43,631 nt of DNA, taken from Candidatus Daviesbacteria bacterium RIFCSPHIGHO2_02_FULL_36_13 (lineage in GTDB: Bacteria > Patescibacteriota > Microgenomatia > Daviesbacterales > UBA10151). Within the stretch, counting starts at the first letter, position 1, and each line of letters opens with the position of its first letter. Of the stretch, positions 33,962-42,920 are shown one piece after another. The DNA lies in assembly GCA_001777015.1 (NCBI GenBank), contig MFCV01000025.1, positions 1 through 43,631 of the forward strand, read 5' to 3'. The notes under the pieces were generated by a model. The model ran no database searches, was not told the DNA's origin, and was given only the letters and a program-made list of their open reading frames with translations. A program made the position numbers and the translations under genes.

Positions 33962-36277
33962 TCAAGCTACGCTTATGGGCTGCATCTCTCCCCAGTTTGG
34001 ACCAACTTTTAAATCTACTACTACTGGCACAGATAATTTTAGGGCATTTTCCATTTTATCTTTAACTAATTTAGCTATCTTTTCTACCTCTTTTGGGGAA
34101 ACTTCAAAAAGCAACTCATCATGTATTTGTAAAATCATTACACAGTCGTTGTTCGCTGTTCGTTTTTCGTTTTTAGCGAATGACGAATCACGATTAACAA
34201 GTTCTCTATCAATCTCTACCATGGCTTTTTTAATCATATCTGCTGCTGTTCCCTGCACGGGGTGATTTATAGCTGCCCTTTCTCCTGCTGCCTTAAACAT
34301 CCTATTAGAAGCTTGTAGCTCCGGCATATATCTTTTTCTGCCTAAAATTGTCTCCACAAATCCATTTTCATAGCCAAACTGGAGAGTTTTATTCATCCAT
34401 TCTTTAACCTTAGGAAATCCTAAAAAGTATTCTTCAATATAGGTTCTGGCAACCTCATATGGAACTTGCAGCTGTCTGCTTAAAGCATGAGGTCCTTGAC
34501 CATAAAGTGTGGCAAAATTCATGGTTTTACCTACTGTTCTTTGCTCTTTCGTAACTTTATCCAAATCTACTTTAAAAATTTTGGAGGCTGTGGCTGAATG
34601 AATATCTAAGCCTTCTTTAAAAGCTTTTTTTAAGGCTGGGTCATCAGCCAAATGTGCCATAATCCTAAGCTCAATTTGAGAATAATCAGCTGCTAGTAAA
34701 ACTTTATCCTTAGGAGCTATGAAGGCTTTTCTTATTTCTGAGCCTTTTTCCCCTTTAATTGGAATATTCTGCAGATTTGGATTGGTGGAAGAAAGTCTGC
34801 CTGTAGCTGCTCCTTCTACATTAAAAGTAGAGTGTATTCTTTTATCTTCCCCTACTGATTTTGGAAGCGCATCAATATAAGTAGAAACTAGCTTAAAAAG
34901 AGTCCTGTATTCAAGCAAGAGCGGCACTGCTGGATGAGCAGAAGATAACTCCTTTAAGGTTTCTTCATCAGTACTTCTGCCGGTTTTTGTTTTCCTAAAA
35001 ACAGGTAAATTTAACTCATCAAAAAGCACAATTTGCAACTGCTTTGGACTGTTCAGATTAAACTCATGTCCCACATTTGAGTATATTTCTTTCTCAATTT
35101 TAACTAATCGGGCTTTCAATTCTTTCCCAAGTGCCCCTAAAAACTTCAAATCCACCAAAATTCCAGTCTTAGTCATTTTTTCCAAAACAGGAGTTACTTT
35201 TAGGTCTAAGTTTGATGTAACAGTGCCTGGTCCTGTCGTTAGCTGGTCTGACTGCAAAGTACCGCTCGCCCTACCAGTTGGCTCGCTGTGAGTTTGATTC
35301 GCACCAGAGTCTTCCTTCGATTCATTTTCTTTAGAAGTCTGCTCATCTGCACTAACTACTTTGGCAGTTTCAGACTTCGCTACGCCACCCGGCAATAATG
35401 AAAGTCTATTTATTAGGCTTTTAAATTCAAGCTCTTCAAATAAATCCCTAATCTTTTCAATTTTATAATCATGAGTCACACACATCTTTAAATCTAGTTT
35501 TATAGGAGCATCAAGATCTAAAGTAGCTAGCTTTTTACTCATCACAGCTGATTCTGCTCCTTCAGCCAGCAGTTTTTGCATTCTTTCAGGCAAGGTTTTT
35601 ATATTTTTAGGATCATAAATTTTTTCTACTGTCCCAAACTGATGAATTAACTTTGTGGCTGAGACATCCCCTATCCCATTAACCCCTGGAATATTATCAG
35701 AGGCATCTCCAGCCAAAGCTTTATAATCAATTAGTTGAATTGGAGAAAAACCATACTTGGCCGCAAATTCTTCCTCACCATAAAGCCCTACATCTTGTAA
35801 AGTCTTTTTAGGCATAAAAACTTTAAGTTTTTTTGAGATCAGCTGCATAATATCTCTATCCCCCGTGACCACTACCACTTCCAGGTTTTTCTCTTTTTGG
35901 GCTTGTTTAGCTAGAGTTCCAATCAAATCATCAGCCTCATATCCAGATAATTTAAACTCAGCAATATTAAAAGCTTTTGTTATTTCAAAAACCCTTTTGT
36001 ATTGAGAAGTTAAACCATCATCTGTAGGGCCCCTAGTGGCTTTATATTGGGCATAAGCCTGATGTCTGAATGTTGGACCCTTTTCATCCCAAGCTATAGC
36101 TAAATAATCTGGCTTAAGCTCTGAAATTACCTTTAAAATCATAGCTGAAAAGCCATAAACAGCATTAACCAGTTCCCCTTTTGAAGTAGTAAAAGGAGGG
36201 GTGGCATGATAAGCCCTATGAAGAAGAGCATTTCCATCAACGAGAACCAACTTCGTTGGTAAACCAAGTCTTTTCAT
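33962..36277 (-). CDS. polA: DNA polymerase I without 3'-5' exonuclease domain
   Basis: 5'-3' exonuclease domain (LVDGNALLHRAYHA; YEADDLIGTLA; GDRDIMQL; GDASDNIPGVNGIG); polymerase motifs DYSQIELRIMAHL, RTVGKTMNFATLYGQG, QIHDELLFE; only a low-complexity linker between them. Confidence 0.96.
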   Translation of the reverse strand: MKRLGLPTKLVLVDGNALLHRAYHATPPFTTSKGELVNAVYGFSAMILKVISELKPDYLAIAWDEKGPTFRHQAYAQYKATRGPTDDGLTSQYKRVFEITKAFNIAEFKLSGYEADDLIGTLAKQAQKEKNLEVVVVTGDRDIMQLISKKLKVFMPKKTLQDVGLYGEEEFAAKYGFSPIQLIDYKALAGDASDNIPGVNGIGDVSATKLIHQFGTVEKIYDPKNIKTLPERMQKLLAEGAESAVMSKKLATLDLDAPIKLDLKMCVTHDYKIEKIRDLFEELEFKSLINRLSLLPGGVAKSETAKVVSADEQTSKENESKEDSGANQTHSEPTGRASGTLQSDQLTTGPGTVTSNLDLKVTPVLEKMTKTGILVDLKFLGALGKELKARLVKIEKEIYSNVGHEFNLNSPKQLQIVLFDELNLPVFRKTKTGRSTDEETLKELSSAHPAVPLLLEYRTLFKLVSTYIDALPKSVGEDKRIHSTFNVEGAATGRLSSTNPNLQNIPIKGEKGSEIRKAFIAPKDKVLLAADYSQIELRIMAHLADDPALKKAFKEGLDIHSATASKIFKVDLDKVTKEQRTVGKTMNFATLYGQGPHALSRQLQVPYEVARTYIEEYFLGFPKVKEWMNKTLQFGYENGFVETILGRKRYMPELQASNRMFKAAGERAAINHPVQGTAADMIKKAMVEIDRELVNRDSSFAKNEKRTANNDCVMILQIHDELLFEVSPKEVEKIAKLVKDKMENALKLSVPVVVDLKVGPNWGEMQPISVA
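34146..34196. repeat. Heptanucleotide palindromic element, in-frame in polA
   Basis: tcgttgt tcgctgt tcgtttt tcgtttt / tagcgaatgacgaatcacgatt; encodes VNRDSSFAKNEKRTANND. Confidence 0.82.
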
Positions 36278-36293
36278 ATTTTTGATCCTATCA
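36278..36293 (-). promoter_or_regulatory. Extended -10 (TG-A-TAGGAT) 7 nt before the polA ATG
   Basis: Minus strand TGATAGGAT-CAAAAAT-ATG. Confidence 0.45.
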
Positions 36294-36335
36294 AAAATTC
36301 AAGGTTCCTCATGGGTTCTTATAGAGAGATTCTAT

Positions 36336-36378
36336 AATCAAAATACTTCATATTGCAACCATAAGTAGTATTTTGATT
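36336..36378. other. Perfect 12-bp inverted repeat in the divergent polA intergenic region
   Basis: AATCAAAATACT (36336..36347) / AGTATTTTGATT (36367..36378), 19-nt loop; second imperfect pair TTTAACGAG / CTCGAGTTAAA at 36388..36416. Confidence 0.7.
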
Positions 36379-36439
36379 TCATAATCGTTTAACGAGAGTT
36401 GTAAGCTCGAGTTAAATGAGCATAGCATATAATAAAAGG

Positions 36440-36877
36440 ATGAAAACACATTTAAAAAAATTTGTCAGAGGCTACCTATTATTTGGGAGTTTATATATGT
36501 TTGTTGAAGCTATTATTCATTTTTCAAATATTAAACTATCTTCTGTTAGCACAAACTGGCCCAAAGAAGCCTTAACTTTTTCATCCCTTATGAGCAGTTT
36601 TTATGGATCAACAACCCTATTTTTAGCAGCTATCCAATTATTGGTACAAACAAATATAGAAAAATTTAAGAAAATAATACAATTATTAGCCTTTTATGCT
36701 GGATTTCATGGAATATTACTAATCTTTATCAGTGCTACCAACGAAGTAGATTCAATTTATAATAACTACCCTTCCCTATTATTTTGGATTCCTTTTTATA
36801 ATTATTATCTTTTGTTTGAAGCTGGTCTGCTTTTATTATTTGCCTTACTGATTTATTTTTGGAGCAGACTTAAATGA
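36440..36877 (+). CDS. Hypothetical integral membrane protein (4 predicted TM)
   Basis: ORF listed from 36416, but TATAAT (36428..36433) lies 6 nt before the ATG at 36440 (MKTHLKKFVRGYLLFGSLYMF), which is the more likely start. Confidence 0.65.
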   Translation: MKTHLKKFVRGYLLFGSLYMFVEAIIHFSNIKLSSVSTNWPKEALTFSSLMSSFYGSTTLFLAAIQLLVQTNIEKFKKIIQLLAFYAGFHGILLIFISATNEVDSIYNNYPSLLFWIPFYNYYLLFEAGLLLLFALLIYFWSRLK

Positions 36878-37917
36878 AAATATTAGTTTGTTATTCTGAA
36901 ACAGGAGGGGGACATCTAAGAGCTGCTCAGGCTCTAGCAGAAGAATTAAGTCTAAGAAAAAATATAGAGGTAGTTTTAATAGATGTTGGCAAGGAAACTA
37001 ACTGGGGTCAGAAAATCAACCCTTCTTTGACATATTATTTTATCTCCCATTACCTACTTCCTCTTTATAATTTGATATATAGACTAACTGATAATCAATT
37101 TGGAGTAAGAATTCTAAGATTTACTATTAAATTATTCTGGGGTAAGGCATTTAAAAAAATATTGAACCGGGAAAAACCTGATTTGATTTTAACTACTCAC
37201 CCTATTATATCTCCATCTACTGTAAATTTAGATAATAAAATTCCATTTGTTGTAGTGGTACTTGATTTGGGTAAACCTCACAGAATTTGGTTTGATAAAT
37301 GGGCTGACTATATTATTGTTCCGGATAAAGAGATGGCTTCTTGGGCATCTAAAAAATTTAAAATAGAACCTTCAAAACTCAAACCCTTAGGTTACCCTTT
37401 AAGAGCCGCATTTAAAAATCCAGATACTTCAACTTCCTCAAACACAATTTTAATACTTGGAGCAGGCATTGAGTCACTCCTTGTAATTTCTTGGATAAAA
37501 AAAATTAAAAAAAAGTTTCCTGATAAAAAGATAGTTGTTGTTTGCGGACACAATATCCTTTTGGAAAAAATTTTATCCAAACTAAAGTATGTCAAAAGCT
37601 TTGGATTCATTGATAATCTCGACAATTTATTGAATGAGGCAGATTTAGTAATAACGAAAGCAGGTCCAGGTATAATAATGGAGGCAGCAGCTTTAAAAAA
37701 AACTATTATTGTTACCAGATGGGTTGTCTTGCAGGAAAAAGGCAACGTGAATTTTGTATTGGAAAATAGATTGGGTCTTTATGATCCAAAGGGTAAAAAT
37801 TTAGTCTCATCAATTGAGAAGATTTATAAAAATTACCAAAAATATACAAGTCCTAAAAACATAATTTCCTTTGATACTGAAGTAATGGCTGACTATATAA
37901 TCAATCTAATTAAATAA
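36874..37917 (+). CDS. MurG/MGDG-synthase-like glycosyltransferase
   Basis: CYSETGGGHLRAAQALAEEL; ILTTHPIISP; LITKAGPGIIMEAAALKKTIIVT. Confidence 0.85.
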   Translation: MKILVCYSETGGGHLRAAQALAEELSLRKNIEVVLIDVGKETNWGQKINPSLTYYFISHYLLPLYNLIYRLTDNQFGVRILRFTIKLFWGKAFKKILNREKPDLILTTHPIISPSTVNLDNKIPFVVVVLDLGKPHRIWFDKWADYIIVPDKEMASWASKKFKIEPSKLKPLGYPLRAAFKNPDTSTSSNTILILGAGIESLLVISWIKKIKKKFPDKKIVVVCGHNILLEKILSKLKYVKSFGFIDNLDNLLNEADLVITKAGPGIIMEAAALKKTIIVTRWVVLQEKGNVNFVLENRLGLYDPKGKNLVSSIEKIYKNYQKYTSPKNIISFDTEVMADYIINLIK

Positions 37918-38856
37918 TGTTTTGGCAAAGTCCCAATACTCAGGCTGACCCTGCTCCTTCATAAAGTACCACCACTCTACTCCCCAAAGATAAATCTCAG
38001 AAAATCCAGTTTGTTTGGCAAAATTTACATTTTCTCTAAATTCTTCAGGTGAAAAAAGCTTAACTTGCTCAGCAGTTTCTGTACCAACAGCAAAGTTGTT
38101 ATAAAACCAGGGTTCTGCCTGAAGTTCTGCAATAAATGTTTTTTTATTTCCTGCTAATTTTGACTTTATGTTATAAAAATAAGGAAGCAAAGGGTAGCTG
38201 GCATAGCCTAAGGTTGGATTATAAACTTTCCTATAAACAGAAATCCCAAATATATCTGACAGTTTCATTGGAGTTTCCCAGGCTCCCAGTTCACCTGAAT
38301 CAGTAATCATTATTGGCTTGTCAGATAAATCTCTAACTAATTCAACTTCTTTTTTTAGAAATTCCTCATCAAACCTATCACAATTATGTCCAAAAAAATC
38401 CAATGTTGGTTCATTTTCCACCTGCCAGTAAGCTATTTCAGAGCGGTCTCTATACCTTAAAATAACTTTCTCAATATACTCCAGGGCCAATCTTTGTCTC
38501 TCACCTACCGGTAAACTTTTAATATCTTTTGGAATATGGCACTCAGGCCACCTAGGCTGTTTTATACCTAAAGTTAAAATAACTTTGGCCTCTCTTTTTT
38601 TGGCCTCATCCAGCATAAAATCAACTTGAGACAAATCATCAACATCCCAATAAGTTGGTATTCTTAAATTCTTTACCTTTAAATCATCAAGAATACTTAA
38701 ATAGACTTTTTTCCAGTCCAAATTTAATTCAGTTGCATATTTTTGAGAGAAAGTCACACCAAAAGAGACATTTGTAGAGATGAATTTATTAAAAATAAGC
38801 TGGCCTGAAAAGATTATTATAAAGAAAATAAGTAAAATGAGCAGAAATTTACCCAT
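37906..38856 (-). CDS. Glycoside hydrolase-like (clan A, cellulase-type TIM barrel) membrane-anchored protein
   Basis: N-terminal TM; acid/base-like IAYWQVENEP; nucleophile-like FIAELQAEPW; LRIPTYWDVDD. Confidence 0.6.
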   Translation of the reverse strand: MGKFLLILLIFFIIIFSGQLIFNKFISTNVSFGVTFSQKYATELNLDWKKVYLSILDDLKVKNLRIPTYWDVDDLSQVDFMLDEAKKREAKVILTLGIKQPRWPECHIPKDIKSLPVGERQRLALEYIEKVILRYRDRSEIAYWQVENEPTLDFFGHNCDRFDEEFLKKEVELVRDLSDKPIMITDSGELGAWETPMKLSDIFGISVYRKVYNPTLGYASYPLLPYFYNIKSKLAGNKKTFIAELQAEPWFYNNFAVGTETAEQVKLFSPEEFRENVNFAKQTGFSEIYLWGVEWWYFMKEQGQPEYWDFAKTLFN

Positions 38857-38877
38857 ACAGTAAATATACCTTAAATT

Positions 38878-38893
38878 TGATAGAATTGAACCT
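38878..38893 (+). promoter_or_regulatory. Extended -10 (TG-A-TAGAAT) 7 nt before the GT4 ATG
   Basis: TGATAGAAT-TGAACCT-ATG. Confidence 0.45.
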
Positions 38894-40069
38894 ATGAAGA
38901 TTTTATTTGGGACGGATTTGTTTTATCAAAATTTTGCAGGTTCTGTTAGTTTTATTCAATATCTGGCAAAAGGACTTATTAAAGACGGCCATCAGGTTTT
39001 TGTCATAGCACCCTCAAAAACATTTGAAAACACTATTTCTATAGAAGATGGTGTTACTGTTTATGGCATCCGCTCTGTAATTATTCCGGATGTCATATAT
39101 CCTTCACAATTTAGGATCCCAATAACAGCAGGCTCCAATAAAATCAGGACCATACTGGAGGAAGTAAAACCTGATGTTGTCAGTATTCAGGATCATTTTA
39201 TGATAGGCGGCAAAATTGCCAAAGAAAGCAGAAGATTGAATATCCCAACCGTAGGAACCAATCACTTTATGCCTGAAAATTTTATTCACTACCTTTATCC
39301 CCCTGAATTTGCCAAAGAATTTCTAAGAAAGCTTGCCTGGAAGGATTTTCTCCGTGTATATAAAAAACTTGATGTTGTCACCACTCCTACCAAAACCGCA
39401 GCTGAACTGATAAAAAATTTAGGACTAAGAAATACTATTATCCCAATCTCAAATGGTGTTGATTTAAAAAGATTTAATCCTAAAAATAATGGTCAGACTT
39501 TAAGAACAAAATACAATATTCCCCCAACTGAACCTATTATTTTATTTGTAGGAAGATTGGATAAAGAGAAGGAAATCGATGAACTGATTAAAGCTTTTGC
39601 TGAAACTTTGCATAAAATTAGGTCAAAGTTGATAATTGCAGGCAAAGGAACAGAAAGATCAAAGCTTATTAGTCTTTCGAGAAAATTGGGACTTTCAAAA
39701 GATATCATCTTCCCCGGATTTGTTCCTCACGTAGATCTTCCCTCTTTGTACGCCACAGCAGATGTATTTGCCATTGCTTCAATTGCTGAACTGCAAAGCA
39801 TTGCCACCCTTGAGGCCATGGCCTCTGGCCTCCCTGTAGTTGCAGTCAATGCCATTGCGTTGCCGGAACTTGTTCACGATGGGGAAAATGGCTATTTATT
39901 TGAAAAAGGAGATACTAAGAATCTAAGCGATAAGTTGGTAAAAATTCTAAAGGATAAGAATTTAAGGAAAAAAATGTCTAAAAAAAGCCTGGAAATTATT
40001 AAGCAACACAATATAGAAGATACTGTAAAAAAATATGAAAAAATATATGAAAAATTAGTTAAGTCCTAA
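38894..40069 (+). CDS. Glycosyltransferase family 4 (PimA-like)
   Basis: FAGSVSFIQYLAKGLIKDGHQVFVIAPS; ILFVGRLDKEKEIDELIKAF; SIAELQSIATLEAMASGLPVVAVNAIALPELV. Confidence 0.92.
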   Translation: MKILFGTDLFYQNFAGSVSFIQYLAKGLIKDGHQVFVIAPSKTFENTISIEDGVTVYGIRSVIIPDVIYPSQFRIPITAGSNKIRTILEEVKPDVVSIQDHFMIGGKIAKESRRLNIPTVGTNHFMPENFIHYLYPPEFAKEFLRKLAWKDFLRVYKKLDVVTTPTKTAAELIKNLGLRNTIIPISNGVDLKRFNPKNNGQTLRTKYNIPPTEPIILFVGRLDKEKEIDELIKAFAETLHKIRSKLIIAGKGTERSKLISLSRKLGLSKDIIFPGFVPHVDLPSLYATADVFAIASIAELQSIATLEAMASGLPVVAVNAIALPELVHDGENGYLFEKGDTKNLSDKLVKILKDKNLRKKMSKKSLEIIKQHNIEDTVKKYEKIYEKLVKS

Positions 40070-40671
40070 ACGCCTAAACATTTTTGAGCTCTTTCTTTTG
40101 TAACAATTTGCTCTGCCTGATTCAAAGCAGAACTTGAGGCTTCTTTTTTTAAAAATTCACAAGCTTTAAGTCTAGCTGGCTTTTCTATATCCGGTCTTCT
40201 TAAAATTTTATCTACTGCTGATCTGATGGATCTTTTAGCATTGTTATCTTTTAAATCCTCATGCATTTTCTGCAGAACAAAAAGATGAGAAGTTAAACTG
40301 CTTTCTATTTTTAGAGCTAACTCTCCACTGATAGTTCTTCTGTCTAAAAGAGTATTAAGATTAGATGTATACCTTTCTAAACTGGCTGGAATAAGTGAAG
40401 GGTTTTTGTCTACTAAATTTCTGGCCTCTCTTAGTCTTCTTGTGGCAAATTCCAAATGCCTGACATGTTTAACATATGGGGTTAAAGCCAGCTTTAATTC
40501 AATTTCTTCTCTAATACCTTTTATAAAATAAAAAGGGTTGGATGGATCTAAACTTGAATAACCAATATCATTTTCAGAAGCCAGTATAGCACCTAGGGTA
40601 TAGGGTATAGGGTATAGCAGGACAAAAATTATTAAACTAAACCCTAAACCCCAAACCCTAAACCCTTTCAT
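40066..40671 (-). CDS. DUF5667-like secreted protein whose signal peptide is encoded by heptanucleotide repeats
   Basis: N-terminus MKGFRVWGLGFSLIIFVLLYPIPYTLGA; mature region SSLDPSNPFYFIKGIREEIELKLALTPYVKHVRHLEFATRRLREA. Confidence 0.72.
   Translation of the reverse strand: MKGFRVWGLGFSLIIFVLLYPIPYTLGAILASENDIGYSSLDPSNPFYFIKGIREEIELKLALTPYVKHVRHLEFATRRLREARNLVDKNPSLIPASLERYTSNLNTLLDRRTISGELALKIESSLTSHLFVLQKMHEDLKDNNAKRSIRSAVDKILRRPDIEKPARLKACEFLKKEASSSALNQAEQIVTKERAQKCLGV
40594..40664. repeat. Two opposed heptanucleotide arrays (TAGGGTA)x3 and (CTAAACC)x4
   Basis: tagggta x3 at 40594..40614; ctaaacc ctaaacc ccaaacc ctaaacc at 40637..40664. Confidence 0.9.
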
Positions 40672-40683
40672 AACTTCATTCTA

Positions 40684-42522
40684 TCAGCTTTTTTTCTTAC
40701 CTACTATTTTTTCAAACTCATCAGATTCCAAAGTTTCTTTTTCCAATAATTCTTTAGCAACTTTATCAAGCTTAGATCTCTGTTTTCTGAGTAAGGTTTG
40801 AGCTAGTTTATAACCTGTATCTATAATTCTTTTGACTTCATTATCAATCTTGGCTTGAAAACTTTCTGATAATTTTTGTCCATCTTCTCTTTGCCATATC
40901 CCAAACATAGATTGAGTTTTAATATTAATAGGTCCTAAAGTAGACATACCATATGAGGTTACCATCTCTCTGGCAATTGATGAAGCAACCTCCAAATCAT
41001 TAGTAGCCCCTGTTGAAATATCATCAAGCGCTAATTCTTCAGCTGCCCTGCCTCCTAAAGCTGTAGCTATTTGTTCCAGCAGTCTTGACTTAGATTCGTT
41101 TGACCTATCTTCTGTGGGGGGGAAAAGTGTGTGTCCGCCAGACATGCCTCTGGAAACAATAGAAATCCTATGAACCGGGTCAACATTTTTAAGAAAATGT
41201 CCAACAATGGCATGTCCTGCTTCATGATAGGCTGCCAGTTTTCTATCGTGATCAGACTGCATTCTTTTTCTTTGAGGGCCTAATTTTTCTTTAGTGGCTG
41301 CCTCTTCCAAATCCTTATTATCTATTTGGGTTTTACTTTCTCTGGCTGCTAAAATGGCTGCTTCATTTAACATATTGGCTAAATCTGCTCCTGAAAACCC
41401 AACTGTTCTTCTGGCAATTCTTTCTATTGACACATCTTTAGTAAAAGGTTTTCCCTTCATATGAAGTTCAATGATGGCTTTTCTGTCTTCCAAATCAGGA
41501 AAGCCCAAAACAACTCTTCTATCAAACCTACCAGGTCTAACTAAAGCTGCATCCAAAAGATCAGGTCTATTTGTTGCTCCAATCACAATAACATGTTCAT
41601 TTAAGTTAAACCCATCCATCTCAACCAAAATTTGGTTTAAAGTCTGCTCTCTTTCATCATGTCCGCCAGACATGCCCATGCCTCGCTGACGACCAATAGA
41701 TTCAATTTCATCTATAAAAATAATAGACGGTGAGGCTTTCTTTGCTTGAGCAAACATATCCCTTACCCTGGCAGCTCCAACTCCAACTAGCATTTCCATA
41801 AATTCTGAACCTGCAATAGAAAAAAATGGCACTCCTGCCTCTCCTGCAACAGCCTTAGCCAGTAATGTTTTTCCAACTCCTGCAGGTCCAACTACCAAAA
41901 CTCCTTTGGGAATCTTTGCACCCAATGCTTTAAATTTTTCAGGAGTTTTTAGAAATTCTACTACCTCTGCTAGCTCTCTTTTTGCTTCTTCTGCTCCTGC
42001 AACATCACTAAATTTAGTTTGAGGAGCATCTTTAGTAAAGAGTTTAGCTCTGCTTTGGGCAAAAGAAAAAATTCCAGATCCCCCTTCTCTGGCATTTCTT
42101 AAAAGAAAAAACATAAGACCTACAAGAAGTAAAATTGGCAATATTGCAGATAAAATTCCAGCCCAAGCTTGTTGAATAGACAAATCTTTTACTTCAATGG
42201 TGACTGTTTTTGGATCAACCCCAGATGATTCCAATATTTTATAAATAGATTCACCTGGCTCTTTTCTGGAAATTAAATTTTCATCAGAATCCTTTAAATC
42301 AGCTATGATTTTATCTCCTTCCAAAGATATTTTTTCCACTTTTTTATCTTTAACATCACTCACAATTTGGGAGATTGGCACCTCATTATCAGTTTTAGGA
42401 GAATCTGAAACCTGATAGAAGAAAATTAAAGCTGCTAAGGCAACTAATATATAAACAGAAAGTCCTTTTAGGAATGCTGGGAGACCTTTTCCTGCTTTAA
42501 ATCTTTTTTTGCCATTTGCCAT
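40684..42522 (-). CDS. ftsH: ATP-dependent zinc metalloprotease FtsH
   Basis: [60 protein letters not shown] at 42522 (MANGKK) preferred over TTG at 42528 because of a TG-G-TAATAT motif 6 nt upstream. Confidence 0.96.
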   Translation of the reverse strand: MANGKKRFKAGKGLPAFLKGLSVYILVALAALIFFYQVSDSPKTDNEVPISQIVSDVKDKKVEKISLEGDKIIADLKDSDENLISRKEPGESIYKILESSGVDPKTVTIEVKDLSIQQAWAGILSAILPILLLVGLMFFLLRNAREGGSGIFSFAQSRAKLFTKDAPQTKFSDVAGAEEAKRELAEVVEFLKTPEKFKALGAKIPKGVLVVGPAGVGKTLLAKAVAGEAGVPFFSIAGSEFMEMLVGVGAARVRDMFAQAKKASPSIIFIDEIESIGRQRGMGMSGGHDEREQTLNQILVEMDGFNLNEHVIVIGATNRPDLLDAALVRPGRFDRRVVLGFPDLEDRKAIIELHMKGKPFTKDVSIERIARRTVGFSGADLANMLNEAAILAARESKTQIDNKDLEEAATKEKLGPQRKRMQSDHDRKLAAYHEAGHAIVGHFLKNVDPVHRISIVSRGMSGGHTLFPPTEDRSNESKSRLLEQIATALGGRAAEELALDDISTGATNDLEVASSIAREMVTSYGMSTLGPINIKTQSMFGIWQREDGQKLSESFQAKIDNEVKRIIDTGYKLAQTLLRKQRSKLDKVAKELLEKETLESDEFEKIVGKKKS

Positions 42523-42602
42523 TGGCAAATATTACCACAATTAGCTTCATATTACTAGAGGTCTAGTGCAAACTTCATGTGCGGAGCGCGAACTTGTTCA
42601 AA

Positions 42603-42920
42603 TCAACGTAGTTTAGTACCTGCAGGAACTTTAGAAATAGGTTTTAAAGGATAGGGTTTTTCTGTATCTGTTGCAAGCAGCATCCCTTCAGAGGCCATCC
42701 CCATCATCATTCTTGGTTCTAAATTAAACACATAAATAAACTGTTTACCAACCAGCTGAGAAGGCTTGTACCATTGTTTAATACCAGAAAGAATTTGTTT
42801 TTTACCTAACTCTCCAAAATCCACAATCTGTTTTATTAACTTTTCAGATCCATCTACCTCTTCTGCTTCTAAAATTGTGCCTACAACTAACTCAACCTTG
42901 GAGAATTCTTCAAAATTAAT
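42603..42920 (-). CDS. tRNA-binding domain protein (MetRS beta/CsaA-like)
   Basis: INFEEFSKVELVVGTILEAEEVDGSEKLIKQIVDFGELGKKQILSGIKQWY; start at 42920 overlaps the trpS stop. Confidence 0.87.
   Translation of the reverse strand: MNFEEFSKVELVVGTILEAEEVDGSEKLIKQIVDFGELGKKQILSGIKQWYKPSQLVGKQFIYVFNLEPRMMMGMASEGMLLATDTEKPYPLKPISKVPAGTKLR

Noticed and set aside
40637-40664. CCCTAAA-like repeats as true telomere sequence
   Set aside because: Only four copies, inside a coding gene in a bacterial operon context; better explained as one of several heptamer arrays.
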